DNA from: Bilabrum cf. latius | Taxonomy: Eukaryota > Bigyra: Bicosoecida > Bigyra > Bicosoecida | Direction of reading: 5' to 3' | Length of the DNA stretch: 64,000 nucleotides | Assembly (NCBI GenBank): GCA_965178125.1 | Contig: OZ237735.1 | Coordinates: 868,001-932,000 of the forward strand | Part shown: positions 61,901-64,000 of the stretch, piece after piece | Numbering within the stretch: the stretch's first letter is position 1 | Layout: each line of letters begins with the position of its first letter | The notes under the pieces: model-generated | Seen by the model: the letters and a program-made list of their open reading frames with translations, nothing else | What the model was told of the DNA's origin: nothing | Database searches by the model: none | Program-made: the position numbers and the translations under genes

Positions 61901-64000
61901 CCCGCCCGACGGGCCGCCGGAGCTCACGCCCGATCCCACCGTCACCGACCCAGACCCGGAGCTTGACGCAGACCCGGACTCCAGACTCACAGACCCAGAC
62001 GACCCCTTCACGCCAGACCCAGATGACACAGACACAGACCCGGACTCGCCCACCGTCGCAGACCCAGACCCCACTGACACTGACCCAGACGTGCCCGACC
62101 CTGCAAGCCCGCTGCCCACTGTCACGCTCCCGCTCAGACCCGCCGTGGACTTGCCAGATACCACCGACACCGTGCCCGACGCTCCAGCAGACCCCACGCC
62201 ATCCGCCGACCGCACCGTCACCAGCCCGCTCGTGGCCTCGCTGGCGCCCACGCCAGATGCCACGGACACCAGCCCGCCCGTGCTGGACGTGTCCGTCGAC
62301 TCACCGCCGAACACGTACACCGACCCGCCCACGCCCGATGACGCCTTCGAAGACGTCACTGACACAGACCCAGACGCGCCCAGCGAGGACTCGCCGGCCG
62401 ACAGCACCAGCCATCCCACAGACCCGGACCCCACGTTCCCGGACTCCACCAACACATGGCCGCTGCTGCCCACGTGCGCCGCGCCGCTACGCAGCACCAG
62501 CCCGCCCGACGGGCCGCCGGAGCTCACGCCCGATCCCACCGTCACCGACCCAGACCCGGAGCTTGACGCAGACCCGGACTCCAGACTCACAGACCCAGAC
62601 GACCCCTTCACGCCAGACCCAGATGACACAGACACAGACCCGGACTCGCCCACCGTCGCAGACCCAGACCCCACTGACACTGACCCAGACGTGCCCGACC
62701 CTGCAAGCCCGCTGCCCACTGTCACGCTCCCGCTCAGACCCGCCGTGGACTTGCCAGATACCACCGACACCGTGCCCGACGCTCCGGCAGACCCCACGCC
62801 ATCCGCCGACCGCACCGTCACCAGCCCGCTCGTGGCCTCGCTGGCGCCCACGCCAGATGCCACGGACACCAGCCCGCCCGTGCTCGACGTGTCCGTCGAC
62901 TCACCGCCGAACACGTACACCGACCCGCCCACGCCCGATGACGCCTTCGAAGACGTCACTGACACAGACCCAGACGCGCCCAGCGAGGACTCGCCGGCCG
63001 ACAGCACCAGCCATCCCACAGACCCGGACCCCACGTTCCCGGACTCCACCAACACATGACCGCTGCTGCCCACGTGCGCCGCGCCGCTACGCAGCACCAG
63101 CCCGCCCGACGGGCCGCCGGAGCTCACGCCCGATCCCACCGTCACCGACCCAGACCCGGAGCTTGACGCAGACCCGGACTCCAGACTCACAGACCCAGAC
63201 GACCCCTTCACGCCAGACCCAGATGACACAGACACAGACCCGGACTCGCCCACCGTCGCAGACCCAGACCCCACTGACACTGACCCAGACGTGCCCGACC
63301 CTGCAAGCCCGCTGCCCACTGTCACGCTCCCGCTCAGACCCGCCGTGGACTTGCCAGATACCACCGACACCGTGCCCGACGCTCCGGCAGACCCCACGCC
63401 ATCCGCCGACCGCACCGTCACCAGCCCGCTCGTGGCCTCGCTGGCGCCCACGCCAGATGCCACGGACACCAGCCCGCCCGTGCTCGACGTGTCCGTCGAC
63501 TCACCGCCGAACACGTACACCGACCCGCCCACGCCCGATGACGCCTTCGAAGACGTCACTGACACAGACCCAGACGCGCCCAGCGAGGACTCGCCGGCCG
63601 ACAGCACCAGCCATCCCACAGACCCGGACCCCACGTTCCCGGACTCCACCAACACATGGCCGCTGCTGCCCACGTGCGCCGCGCCGCTACGCAGCACCAG
63701 CCCGCCCGACGGGCCGCCGGAGCTCACGCCCGATCCCACCGTCACCGACCCAGACCCGGAGCTTGACGCAGACCCGGACTCCAGACTCACAGACCCAGAC
63801 GACCCCTTCACGCCAGACCCAGATGACACAGACACAGACCCGGACTCGCCCACCGTCGCAGACCCAGACCCCACTGACACTGACCCAGACGTGCCCGACC
63901 CTGCAAGCCCGCTGCCCACTGTCACGCTCCCGCTCAGACCCGCCGTGGACTTGCCAGATACCACCGACACCGTGCCCGACGCTCCGGCAGACCCCACGCC
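7976..64000 (-). CDS. Giant Gly/Ser-rich repeat protein (18,674 codons in window, N-terminus missing)
   Basis: One frame on the minus strand runs from the window edge to TAA 7978-7976 without TAA or TGA. Seven TAG codons interrupt it (lowest coordinates 32831, 32291, 32030, 10385, 8912, 8729, 8096), and the same beta-repeat style continues unchanged across each. Order N to C: array 2 of 185-230-residue units, a 460-residue linker, array 1, and an 850-residue C-terminal region. The basic motif is about 15 residues, for example SGSVSVGSGSATVGE: a short strand with alternating hydrophobic residues, then a Gly/Ser turn. This suggests a beta-solenoid. Array units lack Cys and Gln and carry one Trp each. 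No membrane anchor is visible at the C-terminus, which ends ...WKVIAIEGAAHT. An extracellular, adhesive or wall role is inferred from composition only. No intron is seen. Alternative view: several adjacent genes with TAG stops. Against this, no ATG follows any TAG at a sensible place and the linker is in frame with both arrays. Confidence 0.85.
9461..10075 (-). repeat. 58-residue tandem repeat (174 bp x3 plus one 93-bp short copy)
   Basis: Copies begin at 9461, 9635, 9809 and 9902 and end at 10075: spacings 174, 174, 93 and 174 bp. The unit carries ALDIDASGEVTLDG, then GASGMALKATSGDMSLLT, then NNKDMFLVSDGMVSMVSD. The 93-bp copy keeps the first block and replaces the rest with a divergent strand (TSTGEMDLSSA). 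Copies are almost identical, so the duplication is recent. It is independent of the 15-residue array motif. Confidence 0.9.
10085..10530 (-). repeat. Linker module copy 2 (paralogue of 31725-32170)
   Basis: On the minus strand this module contains THQALGPAATSGAVSVSTG and GNINIQTGSG and, before them, a TAG followed by VISGRSGSTGTSGG. It is nearly identical to the module at 31725-32170, including the TAG at the same site. In both places it sits on the C-terminal side of other sequence in this protein; this copy directly follows array 1. Confidence 0.88.
10535..31697 (-). repeat. Array 1: about 37 higher-order units, mostly 555 bp
   Basis: Using the recurring gtgcccgacc anchor, units start at 10542, 11097, 11652 and so on to 31218. 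Of 36 spacings, 21 are 555 bp, 14 are 600 bp and one is 621 bp. 555 bp is 185 residues (twelve sub-repeats) and 600 bp is 200 residues (thirteen), so the size classes differ by exactly one 15-residue sub-repeat, lost or gained near the motif VKGSSGSVSLESG. Units are nearly identical. A handful of replacements recur in mosaic combinations: Asp/Ala in VGS[DA]GAS, Glu/Val in GAS[EV]ATS, Thr/Ala in ES[TA]DTS and Ser/Thr in VV[ST]GKS. Such mosaicism fits unequal crossing-over and gene conversion. No TAG occurs here. True copy number could differ if the assembly collapsed units. Confidence 0.95.
17913..17954 (-). repeat. 21-bp tandem duplication making a 621-bp unit
   Basis: The 21-mer gatgacacagacactgacccg occurs twice in a row (17913-17933, 17934-17954). 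It adds seven residues (an extra SGSVSVS-type strand) to one unit of array 1. It is the only array-1 unit whose length is not 555 or 600 bp. Confidence 0.9.
31698..33079 (-). other. Non-array linker between the two repeat arrays
   Basis: About 460 codons in frame with both arrays. They are composed of divergent strand motifs such as GDISLVIGSS, GGSIVLSAGVGG and GAAVSIASGG. The linker contains three TAG codons: 32831 (after GTGDLVA), 32291 (after GGELQL) and 32030 (after GGAV). It includes the module paralogous to 10085-10530. GTG codons inside it would be false starts for fragment calls. No recognised domain. Confidence 0.8.
31725..32170 (-). repeat. Linker module copy 1 (paralogue of 10085-10530)
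   Basis: Near-identical to the module after array 1: the same THQALGPAATSG block, the same INAGAATASA block and the same TAG between GGAV and VISGRS. The surroundings differ: this copy precedes array 1 on the coding strand while the other follows it, so array 1 is bracketed by direct copies. Confidence 0.88.
33486..33575 (-). repeat. 90-bp (30-residue) extra sub-repeat pair, copy 1
   Basis: Inserted between AAHVGS and SGHVLVES of one unit. It encodes SGSGSLLTGSAWSGS plus TGSLRMGTGSSVLGS, two additional 15-residue strands. It lies in the last unit of array 2 on the coding strand. Confidence 0.88.
39486..39575 (-). repeat. 90-bp extra sub-repeat pair, copy 2
   Basis: Same position in the unit. 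It encodes SGSGSFLTGSAGSGS and SGSLRLGTGSSTVGS. The preceding strand is also altered (GRAYEDN instead of GAAHVGS), the largest departure from the unit consensus in either array. Confidence 0.88.
53331..53420 (-). repeat. 90-bp extra sub-repeat pair, copy 3
   Basis: Encodes SGSGSLLTGSAGSGS and SGSLRLGTGSSTVGS at the same place in the unit. It creates a 690-bp spacing and adjoins the unit holding copy 4. Confidence 0.88.
54021..54110 (-). repeat. 90-bp extra sub-repeat pair, copy 4
   Basis: Encodes SGSGLLLTGSAVSGS and SGSFRLGTGSSVVGS. Its replacements relative to the other copies (Leu, Val, Phe) make it clearly divergent, while the unit around it is nearly identical to its neighbours. Confidence 0.88.

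Larger units (their letters stand above)
33080..64000 (-). repeat. Array 2: about 52 higher-order units, mostly 600 bp, continuing past the window
   Basis: The gtgcccgacc anchor recurs from 33111 to 63891. Of 51 spacings, 44 are 600 bp, three are 555 bp, one is 645 bp and three are 690 bp. The longer ones are a 555- or 600-bp unit plus a 90-bp insert (two sub-repeats). The dominant 600-bp unit carries SATVGESGSVSVSSGSG, whereas array 1 more often lacks this sub-repeat or has GSGSG. The arrays therefore homogenised separately. No TAG occurs in the array. The right edge of the window cuts a unit. Confidence 0.95.

Noticed and set aside
10535-64000. CRISPR array or non-coding satellite DNA
   Set aside because: There are no short repeats with unique spacers. 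Units of 555-690 bp keep one reading frame over about 89 copies, and size changes are in multiples of three, as expected for coding repeats.

Overview
The window reads as gene-dense, intron-poor DNA of a microbial eukaryote; a large DNA virus of a protist is a less likely alternative. The proteins are eukaryotic in type: a ubiquitin-protease C-terminus, an ATXR2/SMYD-like SET-domain protein and a SulP anion transporter with a STAS domain. I see no bacterial operons or Shine-Dalgarno-led genes. The central observation is that TAG behaves as a sense codon, most likely glutamine. Read with TAG open and TAA/TGA as stops, a field of fragments becomes six genes. Together these carry 27 internal TAG codons, no internal TAA or TGA, and end on TAA (four) or TGA (two).

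Layout: 1-74 (+) end of a USP-type deubiquitinase; 197-2350 (+) SET-domain protein; 2595-4262 (-) and 4731-5582 (-) two unrecognised proteins; 5776-7788 (+) SulP transporter; 7976-64000 (-) one reading frame of 18,674 codons that runs off the right edge. Short gaps separate the genes. The gaps at gene 3' ends hold small perfect inverted repeats.

The giant gene fills 87% of the window. On the minus strand it encodes a Gly/Ser/Val-rich, probably beta-solenoid protein made of 15-residue strand-turn motifs grouped into 185- or 200-residue higher-order units. Array 2 (about 33.08-64.0 kb, N-terminal side) has about 52 units, mostly 600 bp. Array 1 (about 10.53-31.70 kb) has about 37 units, mostly 555 bp. 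A non-repetitive linker (31.70-33.08 kb) and a C-terminal region (7.98-10.53 kb) flank array 1, and all seven TAG codons of this gene lie in those two regions. The N-terminus is outside the window. The protein looks structural or adhesive and probably extracellular, but this is inferred from composition alone.

The genes do not form an obvious pathway. What they share is the recoded TAG, which conventional gene calling would turn into false truncations. Long open frames on the plus strand across the arrays are compositional shadows.
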